Source: Sesamum alatum
Taxonomy: Eukaryota; Streptophyta; Magnoliopsida; Lamiales; Pedaliaceae
Length of the DNA stretch: 64,000 nt
Assembly: GCA_034509735.1 (NCBI GenBank)
Contig: JACGWO010000008.1
Coordinates: 11,481,864-11,545,863 of the forward strand
Direction: 5' to 3'
In this document: piece after piece, positions 22,982 through 34,818 of the stretch
Layout of the letters: each line of letters opens with the position of its first letter
Position numbering within the stretch: position 1 is the first letter of the stretch
Translations under genes and position numbers: made by a program
The notes under the pieces: model-generated
Databases searched by the model: none
Told to the model about the DNA's origin: nothing
Seen by the model: only the letters and a program-made list of their open reading frames with translations

Positions 22982-24790
22982 ATGGACACTCAAGGAAAAG
23001 CCATGAAGACGGTGAATTCTAAACTCGCAACATCAAAGTCTTCGAGTTCAAGCAGCAAGAGTCTCGGTGTTACTACGAGGAGCATGTCGAAGAAACTTAA
23101 GGAATCTTCCCAGATGACTCCTCCAATTGAATCCGCTCAAAAGGCCATATTTGTGCCTAACCACGCAAGCGAAGACGACGAAGACAAATCTCCTCCGTCC
23201 TCTCCTCGCTCCGAGTCCAGCTACTCCTTCGCAACGAATGTGGCCCCAGTTATGGTGACGAATGCCACAACCTTAGAAGAGCAAATTGCAAATCTGACAA
23301 GAGCTATCGAGGGACTCGCCAAGCATGTCCAAGAGCAAGATGCCCAAATCGCTAGGTTAATCAACAAGCCGGACAATGTTGAGACAAGCCATACTCAGGG
23401 AAAGCAAGCCGAGGCTCACGACTAAGTAGAGATATCCACAAAGGAGAACTACGCCGAGAAAGATGAACCCGCAAAGGGGCTTCAAGTCTCATCCAATGGA
23501 TTGATCCCTGTGGACCAATTGAAAGAATTCATCGAAGGGACCATTAGGAGCAAGATTGAGGGAAGCTCAAAGTCATCCTTTACCTACTCCAAGCCCTACA
23601 CTCCAAGAATTGACAGCTTAAAGATGCTGATGGGCTACCAAAAGCCGAAGTTCCAACAATTTGACGGCAAAGGCAATCCTAAGCAGCACGTCGCTCACTT
23701 CGTCGAAACGTGCAATAATGCCGGAACATATGGCGATCATCTAGTCAAACAGTTCGTCCGATCACTGAAAGGCAACGCATTTGATTGGTATACTGATTTG
23801 GAAGCCAGTTCAATTGATGGATGGGACCAACTGGAGCAAGAATTCCTGAATCGCTTCTATAGCACTCGGCGCACTGTCAGCATGATTGAGCTTACGAATT
23901 CCCGCCAATGGAAGGATGAGCCAATCATCGATTATATCAATAGGTGGAGGAATCTGAGCCTCAACTGCAAAGACCGATTATCTGAAGCTTCCGCCATTGA
24001 GATGTGTATTCAAGGGATGCATTGGGGTCTTCGGTATATTCTTCAGGGAATCCTACCCAGATCATTCGAAGATTTGGCCACTCGAGCACATGACATGGAG
24101 TTAAGTATGGCAGCAAGTGGAGTAGAAGGACCACCTGTCCAAGAGCCCCGCAGAACCAAGGAAAGGCAAGAAATCAAGAAAAGGGGCAAACCCTTTTCAA
24201 AACCTCCAAGCAAGGAATCGATGGCAGTGAATGTAGCGCCACTCAAGCTTAGGAGCGCGGAAAAAGACAACATTACCCCGAAGCAAAATGCTCCTTACGA
24301 AAGACCGCAAAGAAAGCTAACTTTGAAGGAAATGCAAGCAAAACAATATCCTTTCCTTGATTCCGATGTCCACGGAATATTTGATAACTTGTTGGAGGCC
24401 AATCTCATCGAACTACCTGAAGCGAAACGACCTGAAGAAGCTGAACGAACAGATGACCCAAAATATTGCAAGTACCACCATTTAGTCGGGCATTCGATAC
24501 AAGATTGCTTCGTGTTCAAATACAAGGTTATGCAATTAGCTCGCCAAGGCAAGATCTCTCTTGAGGAAGATACCGCAGCAGCAAACACGACCTCGGTCAA
24601 ATGTGGGTCTTTTGACAGTGAAGCCTCCCACAATACCACACACAAGAATGCTACTGCGATCAAAGAGGACACTCTGTCTGAAAAAGAAAATTCCTCTGAT
24701 AGTGATGAATGCATGTCCACCATTACCTTCACCGACGAAGATTTGCTTCTTGGGTCAAAGCCTCATAACCACCCCTTGTTCGTCGCTGGA
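22982..24790 (+). pseudogene. Element 1 gag (capsid-nucleocapsid), one nonsense codon
   Basis: Gag forms the particle that packages the element RNA. The first 147 codons (from ATG 22982) are serine-rich and end in a coiled coil (LEEQIANLTRAIEGLAKHV). A TAA at 23423-23425 stops the frame, but the same frame is open on both sides, so one point change broke it. The gag core follows at about 23620-24110, with [22 protein letters not shown] and [15 protein letters not shown] basic linker and a knuckle-like [15 protein letters not shown] (about 24467-24520) come next. The frame runs on without a break into protease, so gag and pol were one polyprotein. Confidence 0.9.
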
Positions 24791-27136
24791 TATGCACGTG
24801 AACAAAAGGTGAATAGAATATTGATTGATGGAGGCTCTGCAGTCAATATCTTACCCCTACGAACCTTGAGAGACTTGGGGATCCCGATGGACGAACTCGC
24901 AAATAGCCGCTTCATGATTCAAGGCTTCAATCAAGGAGGACAAAGGGCTATCGGCATTATCAGGATAGAATTGTTGATGGACGATATGGCGTCAACCGCG
25001 CTATTCCATGTTGTAGACGCCAAGACTTCTTACAACATGCTTCTTGGCCGCCCTTGGTTGCATGAAAATTTTGTGGTCCCCTCAACATGGCATCAATGCT
25101 TCAAATACTGCCGAAATGGTATAGTGAAAAGGGTACTCGGTGATACCAAGCCTTTTACCGAAGCTGAGTCGCACTTCGCCGACGCCAAGTACTACGTTGA
25201 AACTGCCAAAAGAGGAAAAGAGGTTTCATCCTCTGAGAAACCAAGGTCACATGACGATGGAAGCATGAGGAGAAATAAGCAGCCCGTTGTCGAGGCCGGA
25301 TTTTCAAAGAGTCTGACTTTACCATTGACTCAAGTCAACGCGAAGCAACCATCGAAACCGCCACTCGAAGGATTTGTGTCCTCAACCCAAAAGGAAGAAG
25401 AGGGACATGAAACGTTGGCCATAGACGGAGAAGGGTATGATCCTAAAGCCTTCAAATTGCTTGTTAAAGCCGGGTATAATCCACAAGAAAGGTTAGCCCT
25501 TGGAAAACATCCTCCCGAAGCCACCAGCAAGAAGCTCCATGGACTCAACACCACCCAAGTGATGTTAAAAGAAAAAGGGCACGCAGTTCCAGATTCACGT
25601 GTGGGTCTTGGCTTTATCCCTCCTAAGCCTATCCGCATAACCATAAAAAGGGCCAGCAGCAACCATGTCAGTGAAAGCCTCTCTTCAACAGAAGATAATC
25701 AAAGGAAAGAAAATCCACGGGAGTCTGTCTTCAATAGACTCGGCCCACGTAAAAGACTGGTGCACAGAAGGACTAACAATCAATCTGTCTTTGATAAACT
25801 TGGTCCCCAGAAAAGAATGATGAACCAAAAGAAAGCCATGTCCAAGGTGGCTGCACAATCAAAGGAAAACATCACATCCTCACATAAACTTAGAAGTTTG
25901 GTTCCTTCCAGGATGAGACGCCACACAACTCTAGACATATCATGTGGCAGAGTCTTGAAAGTTAAAACAAGAACAATGGTCTTCACACAAGTTCAACTTG
26001 ATGACGAGGATGACAGAGAAAGCGTCGCATCATCCAACTATATTGACGATAATGCTGAAGAAGATATCGCTCTAGCCCATCACATCACCTTAATCGAAAA
26101 TGAAGAGGTTGAAGAAGAAGATGCTGAAGGCGCTCCTCTAGAACTTGAGGAAGGCATTAAAGCCACCATTGACGAGTTGAAAGAAGTCAATCTAGGTGAT
26201 GCCGAAGATCCCAGGCCAATTTACACAAGTGCTTCTCTAACCCCGGAAGAAGATAAGGCTTATGTCGCACTTCTCCATGACTATAAAGACGTATTTGCAT
26301 GGTCCTACAAAGAAATGCCCGGGCTAGATCCAAAAGTAGCTGTGCACCACTTATCCGTAAAGAAGGGGGCTCGTCCTGTCAAACAAGCTCAACGTAGGTT
26401 TCGATCTGAGCTAATCCCATTGATTGAATGTGAGGTAAACAAACTTATTGAAGTTGGTTTTATTCGAGAAGTCAAGTATCCTACGTGGATCTCTAGCATC
26501 GTGCCCGTGAGGAAGAAGAATGGGCAGATACGAGTGTGTGTTGACTTTAGGGACTTGAATAACGCATGTCCCAAGGACGACTTCCCATTACCTATCGCCG
26601 AGTTAATGATAGACGCCACTACGGGTCATGAAGCCCTATCTTTCATGGATGGATCGTCCGGATATAACCAAATACGTATGGCACCAGCGGACGAGGAATT
26701 GACAGCATTTCGCACTCCTAAAGGTATATATTGCTACAAAGTCATGCCTTTCGGATTAAAGAACGCCGGTTCCACATATCAAAGGGCGATGCAAAAGATC
26801 TTCGACGACATGCTCCACAAGAATGTAGAATGCTACGTTGATAACTTGGTCGTGAAGTCAAAGAAACGAGAGGATCATCTCCATGACTTGAGAAAGGTTT
26901 TTGAACGTTTGAGAAGATACCAACTAAAGATGAATCGCTCCAAGTGTGCATTCAGAGTTACATCCGGAAAATTCCTTGGGTTCATCGTTCGTCAACGGGG
27001 TATAGAGATTGAGCAAGCCAAGATTGATGCCATTTTGAGAATGCCAGAACCTAGGAATGTCCGTGAGCTCAAGAGTTTCCAAGGAAAGCTCGCGTATCTT
27101 CGGAGATTCATTTCCAATCTAGCAGGCTATTGTTAA
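24791..27136 (+). pseudogene. Element 1 pol: protease and reverse transcriptase
   Basis: The aspartic protease is visible at about 24790-25060, with its active site in [12 protein letters not shown] (aspartate codon 24827-24829) and [11 protein letters not shown]. After a charged linker, reverse transcriptase spans about 26490-27110: [51 protein letters not shown] and [12 protein letters not shown]. In the last motif the second catalytic aspartate is asparagine (codon 26843-26845), which should abolish polymerisation. The frame ends at a TAA (27134-27136) inside a conserved stretch, and a 1-base deletion follows near 27197. Both the stop and the asparagine fit C-to-T or G-to-A transitions. 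Confidence 0.92.
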
Positions 27137-27219
27137 CCATTCAGTCGCCTAATGAAGAAGGATGTGCCGTTCGAATGGGATGAGACTTGTGATAAGCGTT
27201 CAGAAGAATAAAATCCTAC

Positions 27220-28176
27220 TTGATGAAGCCTCCGATGTTGGTTGCACCCGTCCCCGGACGCCCCTTAATTCTGTACGTTGCTGCTCAAGAGCGCTCCATG
27301 GGAATCTTACTTGCCCAGAAGAATGATGAGGGGAAAGAGAATGCTTTATACTATTTAAGCAGAACGATGACACCAAACGAGCTGAATTATTCACCCATCG
27401 AAAAGCTATGTTTGGCGCTCATCTTCGCAATCCAAAAGTTGAAGCATTACTTTCAGTCACACAGCGTCCATCTAGTCTCAAAAGCAAATCCCCTGAAATA
27501 TGTCATGGCAAAGCCAGTACTGTCTGATAGACTCGCAAGATGGTATCTTCAGCTGCAACAATTCGAGATCACATACGTTCCTCAAAAGGCTGTGAAGGGA
27601 CAAGTTTTAGCAGACTTTCTAGCCGATCACCCCATGCCTGTCGAGTGGGAATTGTCTGATGACTTGCCGGATGAGGATGTCCTTCTGATTGAAGTTACGC
27701 CCCCCTGGAAAATGTACTTTGATAGAGCTGCCCATAGAGAAGGAGCCGGGGCTGGAGTTGTCTTTGTCACGTCTGAAGGGGAAGTCTTGCCTTATTCCTT
27801 CACCTTAACCCAGAACTGTTCAAATAATATGGCGGAATATCAGGCTTTAATCCTCGGATTGGAAATGGTAGTGGACACAAAGCAACGACACCTGAAAGTG
27901 TATGGAGACTCTCAGTTAGTGATTAATCAACTCCTCGGTCTCTACGAAGTCAAAAAGCTTGAGTTGCTTCCATACTATAACTACGCAAGAAGGCTGATAG
28001 GATGGCTAGGAGATGTAGAACTTGAGCATCTGTCAAGAAAGGATAATAAACAAGCCGATGCATTGGCCAAGCTCGCTTCAACCCTCTCGATGACTGATGA
28101 GGAGACGCGCATACCAATATGTAAGAATTGGGTCATACCACCGGTCTTCAGTGATGATGAGGATGACACATTCTAA
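27220..28176 (+). pseudogene. Element 1 pol: RNase H plus archaeal-type RNase H
   Basis: The first half is the usual Gypsy RNase H and connection region (SMGILLAQKNDEGKENALYY, ELNYSPIEKLCLALIFAIQK, YLQLQQFEITYVP). The second half (about residues 165-290) is a second, archaeal-type RNase H: MYFDRAAHREGAGAG, NNMAEYQALILGLEM, VYGDSQLVINQL and a final SRKDNKQADALAKLAS. This double arrangement is characteristic of the Tat lineage. The acidic residues are present, but an arginine follows the first catalytic aspartate where glycine is usual. The frame ends at TAA 28174-28176 and resumes in the same frame at once. Confidence 0.9.
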
Positions 28177-29465
28177 GAAGAAGAAAATCATGTCATGGAA
28201 GTTTTTGAAATTGAGGAAGATGATTGGCGACAACCACTCGTCGATTACTTGAAGTACAAGAAGTTACCCGACGACATACGACGAAGGGCTGAAATTCGGC
28301 GGTGGGCGTCTCGCTTCATCTACTTCAAAGACACGCTCTACAGACGTTCGTTTGATGGTATTTTCTTACGCTGCCTAAACAATGAGGAGCAAATGCAGGC
28401 TATGGAAGAAGCTCACTCTGGAGTTTGTGGTGCGCACTAATCTGGACCAAAGCTACACTTTCGTATAAAAAGAATGGGTTATTACTGGCCCACAATGGTT
28501 ATAGATTGCGTGGACTATGCACGAAGATATCAAGCCTGTCAAATTCACGCCAATTTTATCCACCAACCGAGCCATTGCACCCTACTGTAGCTTCATGGTC
28601 CTTCGATGCTTGGGGTTTGGACGTCGTAGGACCCATGACAAAGTCCTCCGGTGGTCACTTATATATCTTGGCGGCAACTGACTACTTCTCTAAATGGGCT
28701 GAAGCAGTCCCCCTCAAAGAAGTAAAGAAAGAGAATGTTGCTGATTTCATCCGTACACACATCATATATCGCTACGGAGTGCCCAGGTATATCATCACTG
28801 ATAATGGAAAACCCTTCTGTAACAGCTTGATAGACAAATTGTGTCAGAAGTTTGCATTCAAACAGAGAAACTCTTCTATGTACTATGCCGCTGCCAACGG
28901 CCTTGCTGAAGCTTTTAACAAAACTTTGTGCAGCCTATTGAAGAAAGTAGTGATCAAGTCAAAACGGGATTGGCACGAGAGAATTGGAGAAGCTCTATGG
29001 GCGTATAGAAACACTGTTAGAACGCCTACGCAAGCAACTCCTTATGCCCTGGTTTATGGAGTTAAGGCAGTCCTCCCACTTGAGCAACAAATCCCTTCAT
29101 TAAGGATGGCGATACAAGAAGGGCTTACTGAAGAAGAAAACGCTCGAATACGGCTTGAAGAGCTAGAAGCTCTTGATGAGAAGAGGTTGGAAGCACAACA
29201 AAGGCTCGAGTGTTATCAAGCTCGACTATCCAACGCATTCAATAAGAAGGTCCGTCTTCGCTCTTTTCAAGTTGGTGATCTAGTACTCGCAGTGAGAAGA
29301 CCTATAATCACAACGCATCGAACGGGAAACAAGTTCTTGCCAAAATGGGATGGTCCATATGTTGTCAAAGAAGTCTACACAAATGGGGCATATAAGCTGG
29401 TTGCTGAAGACGGCTTGAGGATAGGCCCGATAAACGGAAAGTTTTTGAAGCGGTATTACGCCTGA
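28177..29465 (+). pseudogene. Element 1 pol: integrase
   Basis: Integrase inserts the DNA copy. After an N-terminal stretch (WRQPLVDYLKYKKLP) comes the zinc-binding domain (about 28400-28545). A TAA at 28438-28440 interrupts it, and one cysteine of its CxxC pair is tyrosine (codon 28528-28530). A net 1-base frameshift lies near 28555. The catalytic core has DVVGP with the first aspartate (about 28620), ITDNGKPF with the second (about 28800) and the glutamate in GLAEAFNKT (about 28910). The C-terminal GDLVLAVRRPI and WDGPYVVKEV segment ends in a natural stop at 29463-29465, without a chromodomain. Confidence 0.92.
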
Positions 29466-29858
29466 AAAAAAAACAAAAAAAAAAAGAAGAAACAAAAAAA
29501 ATAAAAAGACAAGTAAAAAAAAAAAAAAAAACTCCTAGCCCGCATGAGTATAAACTGTGAACGGCTCTCCCCTCTCCAAACAAATATTTTGTACCCCTGA
29601 ACTACGAATTGACTTGATCCTCTTGATGAGGTACGTATGCAGCTTAGATATTCTAAGTTCAGTCATAACACTTAAATGAGTTTTATTCCTCTTATTAAAT
29701 CATCAAGAGTGGAAGTACTTAAACGTGCTCAAAGATTGCAAGATAGAAAGAAAAAAAAAAGCTTCTATTACGTAATCTCAAGGAAGCATTGGAGCTCATG
29801 ACATGGGACAAAGAAAAGAGAAATCAAATGCGATAAAATAAAAGGTCCTAAGCTAATC
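29466..29858. other. A-rich spacer between convergent pol and antisense gene
   Basis: Long A runs (29466-29532) directly follow the pol stop. The rest has no coding frame. The antisense gene ends at 29859, so both genes would place their 3' ends here. Confidence 0.7.
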
Positions 29859-32691
29859 TCAAGCAAAGTGACGCAGATCCTTCAACCCTTCCTTGAGGGC
29901 TTCCAAGTGTGTCCTTGAAGCCTCCAAACTCGCAACTACTTCATCGTTGAGGGGGGTAGTATTCTCAAGCGCTGCAATTTCCTCCACAATTTCACGAACT
30001 CCAACTTGGGCACTATGAAAAAGCTGATTTTCTTCCTTCAGAGTGGCACACAGGTTCTTCTTGTGCTCTTTCAAATCCAAAAGCTCCTTCTCAACACGCT
30101 TCAACTCGTCCGTAGTAGATTGGACCTCGGAAGCTCCCCCACTTTCTTTAGCACGGGCCTCTTGAAGACGATCGTTGGCTTCCTTCAACTTCCGGTCGAA
30201 AAGATCTTTGGATAACTTTTCAGAAGACGATGACCTTGCCTCATCATAAGCAGCAGCCTTGGCGAACAATGCATTCATTGATTCTTCCACGTTTGAGATA
30301 TCAAAATTCTGAAAACTCTTCATAGACTCAAGAACGAAGTAAACGTCGTCTTCGATTGATGAGATGAAATCAATTGGGGTGTTTGATATCTTCACGAGAA
30401 GATCACTCCACAGCTTCTGAATGAACTCCTTTTGATGATTAAGAAAGAATCTCTCGCCTTCAAATACTGACACAGCGGCTGGGTAGGAAGGTTGTTTCCT
30501 CTTAAGCCCCATTCCAAGAGGACAAGTTGTAGCCAATAAAGTCGACACTTGACTGTCTTTGAGAAGTTTCATCATCTTCAACGGCTAAGACCTCAGTTTC
30601 AAGCTATGATAATGCATCAGCTAGAGTTAGAAACAAAATAAAATCTTGTCACCAAAAAAAAGAAGAAGAGGAATAAAAGAAAAAAAATAACCTCTTTGAC
30701 AAAGTTCAGCGTCGATGGTCCATGGCTTGAGCCTTCATCATCAACGTTGATGTTTATTGGTTTCGAATCCCTCTTCGGCCTCTTCCAATGACGATCAGGG
30801 TTGCTACTCCCACTTACTTCCAAGGAACGAGGAGCACTTCGCTTCTTATCTACTTCAAAAGGTTCAACCACTTGAGAATTTTGCTTGGGAGAGGAAATAG
30901 CCGGCTCACGAGGTTGATCTTAGGTGACTCTTCCATCGCACTGCTTGCCTTTTGGAAAAGCTTGACTTGGGCCTAAAGCAAGTAACTTCGTCACGTTTTC
31001 TTCAAAGTAGCCACCGTGAACTCCAAGCCACCACCTTTTGTACGCCTCGGATGAGAACTTCTTCATATTTGGGGGCATGAGAGGGAACAACACCTTTTCC
31101 ATAGTCTTGGACAGAATGCACATGCGCCAATAACGGACTCCACTCTCTAAAGAAGCTTCGCGAACATCTTGCGAAAGAATCCCCGGCACTTCTTGGAAGA
31201 AATCAAATTGACGACTAAATCGATGAGGGCTATAGGGCTCAACAACGAAATGATCGCCTTGCCGCAAAGGAAGGTAGTTCGAACGGACAGCCATGAAATA
31301 GATTTCTTCAGATTCTTTGGCATGCCTGTCGTCTGTGAATAAAAAGTCTTTGTCCCTCACAATCATGTTGCAAGTCCAAGAAATAAAGTCGCCTCTGTGT
31401 AGCCGCTTTCTCGCCTCCTGCGGATCGTAGTATTTTGCGCCTCCTTCGCCAGAAAAGAGCGTCATCTTGGGCCCTCGAACGCTTTGCACAAGTTGATAGT
31501 GAGTCTTGAAATAATAAGCTATCCAACTATAAACAAAATGAATCGGAAATGGAGAGTGTACGCGAGTTGGCCTTGGGCAGTCGAAAATCTTATTCAAACC
31601 TCTGTAGATACTAGCCAAGACAGGAACTGCAAGACCATCCTTCGACCGGCTGCCATAGCACTCGCCACCTTGAAAACACTTGGGTGTATTGAACCAACAT
31701 CTTGAGTGGGAAGAACAAAAGTACAGAGCCAACACGCCAAGTACGCCGCCAAGAATGTTTCTTCCTTTGAACTCCCTTCAATACCAAGCCTCGAGAACAA
31801 TGCCTCGTCCGCCGTGGACCACTTGCCATGTACCCCAACGGTCCCGGAGGGGTTATGAGTTAACTTAGGACGAACGGTCTTCTTCTCTTTACGTGGAGGA
31901 GGCTCGCAGTATTTTGTCGCCCTTCTAAGCCAAAACTTGACCCATTTGTCGATAGGAACTTGAGAGGGTTGACCATCGTTATTGCTCTTTCGAAGCAAAT
32001 GGTAAGCATGGAGTAGGAACTTGCAAGAACGAGGCACAAGTCTCCGTCCTATCTCGTCAACCCCATTAAGCTCCTTGGCACTTGGAACAACTTCGTCATA
32101 AAGGAGTCCTGCCATAGGAAGTCCGGAAAGGGTATGCACGTCCCACAACGAAATAGACAATTCTCCAAAAGACATCAGAAGAGTGTTGGTAGATGGGCAC
32201 CACGCTTCGCAAAACGCCTTGATGATATCGGAATTGCGGTCGTAGGTAAATAGTGAGGCATATACGGCATCATATACTTGGGCCGCGACTAGCTTGTCTT
32301 TGCACCGGCTAAGTACGTCTTCCGTCCACTCCCAAAATCCTTTGACGAAGCGGAACTCGCCGGCAAAGTGAACATTGTCGCCCCACTTGGCTTCCCTTCA
32401 ATAATGCGGTGGCCCAACGTCGGTAGAAAGCTTGGTTCGTCAGAACAACGGTGATGAGTCGCTTGCAGGGACCATGCCTTGGAAGTCTTGCTCAATGAGA
32501 CTTCTCGAGACCATTGTTCCGTGTGAAGTGGAATCGTCAACCTTGGCCATTGCTTCGCGTATCGACCGATGAGAGGTGCGTAAATCGGCAAAATCGTTCC
32601 TTTCTCCATGGATTGACTTTCATCATCAAGAATGATCAGACTTTGTTGACCGGAGGAAAAAACTCGTCTTTGAAGTAAACCATGTTTCAAG
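29859..32691 (-). pseudogene. Antisense plant mobile domain / coiled-coil gene in element 1
   Basis: Located between pol and the 3' LTR, on the opposite strand. From the likely start (ATG 32683, after AAAC) the N-terminal part is spread over frames by several indels between 32660 and 32380. The PMD follows: SFGELSISLWDVHTLSGLPM and YDEVVPSAKELNG (31594-32175), then, after a frameshift near 31640, VLASIYRGLNKIFDCPRP, EIYFMAVRSNYLPLRQGDHF and AYKRWWLGVHGGYFEENVTK (30923-31640). A stop at 30920-30922 is followed in frame by a basic segment (DRHWKRPKRDSKPI). A 71- or 107-nt intron starts at 30691. The last exon (to 29859) is a long coiled coil (ELKRVEKELLDLKEHKKNL). PMD proteins are known in host silencing and in transposons; what this one did for the element is unknown. 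It is broken in at least five places. Confidence 0.85.
30585..30691 (-). other. Probable intron of the antisense PMD gene
   Basis: On the minus strand the frame ends GTC AAA GAG followed by GTTATT, a donor, and a pyrimidine-rich tract. A strong acceptor TTTCTAACTCTAG ends at 30621 (71-nt intron) but leaves one in-frame TAG at 30585-30587. A second acceptor, TCTTAG, ends at 30585 (107 nt) and avoids it. Both keep phase with the coiled-coil exon. Confidence 0.6.
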
Positions 32692-33867
32692 CTATCAAAA
32701 CAAGAACAAAGAATTTAATTGAGTTCTTTTTCTAAAAATAAAAGAAAAAGAAAGAGAAATAAAAAGACTCAATTAAATTACAAAAAAAACATGAATTCGC
32801 AAAGGAGATAACTCAAAGCCAAAAATTTACAAACCAAGATTATTTTTATGGACTATGGAGCAGCACTACCCAAGGTGGTAAAATATTCGGAATTCAATTA
32901 CCTACCCATGTCAGAAAGTGCAAGGAGATTACAAGTTTTCAAGCAATTGAACAAAATGGAGTCAACACGGCCAACCAACTACGTGCCCAATTTTATTCGA
33001 TAGATATTCATGATAGGCCAGATAAGAGGCAGATTTACGAGCTTGAAAATATGAAATTTGAAATAATGTGTGAGGAAAAAAAAAATTTGTGCCAAGAATC
33101 CTCAAAAAAAAAAACAAAAATAAAAACAAAAAACCTGTGAATTCAAGTTTGCAGACTTCTATGATAAAAAAAAATATTTGAAATCACCAAGTAATACCAT
33201 CAATATTGAGAGGATAAGCTACTTATTGTAGAGTTTAGACATAGATTAAACTCAATTACGTCAAATTTTGTCGACTTATCTACAGTAAGATCAAAGAGAA
33301 GATGGATGATATCTTGTCTGAGGTAATTTATTTTGCAGGTAAGAATAAGCGGCTTGAGATATAAATATACATGTGTGTCATTACGTCAATTGAAAAAAAG
33401 AAAGTGAGTTGGGTGTGACCCAATTGTATCTAATTGTATTTTCTCGACGTATTCACACCGCATAAAACCTCAGCAAGACCATCATTTGATTTCTTGCTCA
33501 CAAGGAGCATGCATAGTCCATGTATTTTATGTTAGGGATTTTCATCAATACATCAATGAAATTGGCCCAACATTACCGGCATCAACTATTTGCAAACAAG
33601 TCTCGGGATGAGTCTTTCATCATCCAGAATCACCATCATGTGCGGAAAGAAAAAAAAAAGGCAAACATGAAAAAAAAAAGGGGAAAGAAAAAGAGGCGAG
33701 ACTGAGATTACGATTACCACAATTTGCCGAATTAACTTCGATCAGAGCTTCAAGTTTTCAAACCTCCCAAAGAAATTCTGCAGAAATTCACAGAGGCATT
33801 AATACGAACACTTGGCGTGCGTATCAGAAAATTAAAGAAAAAAAAATATTTGACTATTGAAACATAC
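32692..33867 (-). other. Probable 5'-leader intron of the antisense gene
   Basis: A donor-like TTGAG/GTATGTTT at 33867 lies just downstream of the antisense TATA box, and an acceptor-like TTTTGATAG at 32692 lies nine bases before the probable ATG. The stretch between is AT-rich with many A runs and no coding frame. The intron is inferred from these sites only. Confidence 0.45.
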
Positions 33868-33914
33868 CTCAAGAATGTCGAATTATCACTGGTAGATTCG
33901 AACAAATTCAAGCT

Positions 33915-33923
33915 CCTTATATA
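33915..33923 (-). promoter_or_regulatory. Candidate TATA box of the antisense gene
   Basis: Minus-strand TATATAAGG, set in otherwise mixed sequence, about 50 nt before the donor-like site at 33867 and 1.2 kb before the probable start codon. Its position fits a promoter carried inside the element and independent of the LTR. Confidence 0.5.
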
Positions 33924-34806
33924 GGCATCAATTTCAGTTTCTTAGTCCAAATACACTTGGTGATTTGTCCCAATTTGACTCAAATTCAGAAAGCACATGT
34001 TTAATAGAACCAGGATAAGCCAACGATTAGTTACCAAAACTCCGAATGACTCAGGAATTTGAGTTGAATTCAAACTCAGGTCTTGAATTTGACACATGGA
34101 TATTTTTTTTTTTGGGGCTAATCAGCGAAGGAGGGCCACTCTGAAGGAGAAGACGTCTCAGTCATTAATGCGACGAACCGCTCGGGGGAGTAAGTATAAA
34201 GAGCGGCAAAGGGAACTTTCTATGATTCAAACCTGCAAAATGACTCTTGATGGGGATAGTGGTCCTCTCTCACATGATATGAAAGCTATCCAGAAACAGG
34301 CATTTGAGGATCGGAAACTCTTAAGAGAGAAAGTGCTACACCTCAGTGGAAGGTGCTGGTATCGAGCGAAAATATAATTTGGAAATATATCGTGTTCAAT
34401 TCTTGAATTTGATACATGGATTGTCTTTATTTTTTTTTTTTGTGTGTGTTCAAGTCTTGAAGGAAGACCCACTTCATGTGCTGTCTCAGCAAGAAAACCA
34501 AGAGTACAGTGGCAAGAACTGGCAAAGGAAAAGGAAAACAAATGGGTGTCGTTGTTGCATTTCTTTTAAAACAAAAAGGGGCCAATAAAAGAATGTTTTC
34601 TTTGCTTTTCTTTAGGAACAAGGCCATGACTTCATTTCATTTGGTGTATTTGAGACCCAAATTAAAATAATTTGAAGCAAGTCCACAAAGGTTTCGGATT
34701 AAATTTGGTTCGAAGCAAGTTCAAGATTTGATACATATTTTCGCCACTCATTCACTTCGAAAATTATATTTGCAAACATATTTTTTTTATATTCGTGAAC
34801 GAGTCT
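33924..34806. other. Non-coding 3' region of element 1
   Basis: Between the antisense promoter and the polypurine tract. Holds simple T and A runs (for example 34106-34116, 34430-34441) and short frames in all directions without protein character. Confidence 0.6.
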
Positions 34807-34818
34807 CGAGGGGGCATT
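34807..34818 (+). other. Polypurine tract of element 1
   Basis: CGAGGGGGCATT directly precedes the first base of the 3' LTR, the place where plus-strand DNA synthesis starts. Confidence 0.8.

Noticed and set aside
25330..25662. Minus-strand frames across gag-pol (also 24295-24732, 25780-25986, 26389-26951).
   Set aside because: Shadows of the plus-strand polyprotein; no independent motifs.
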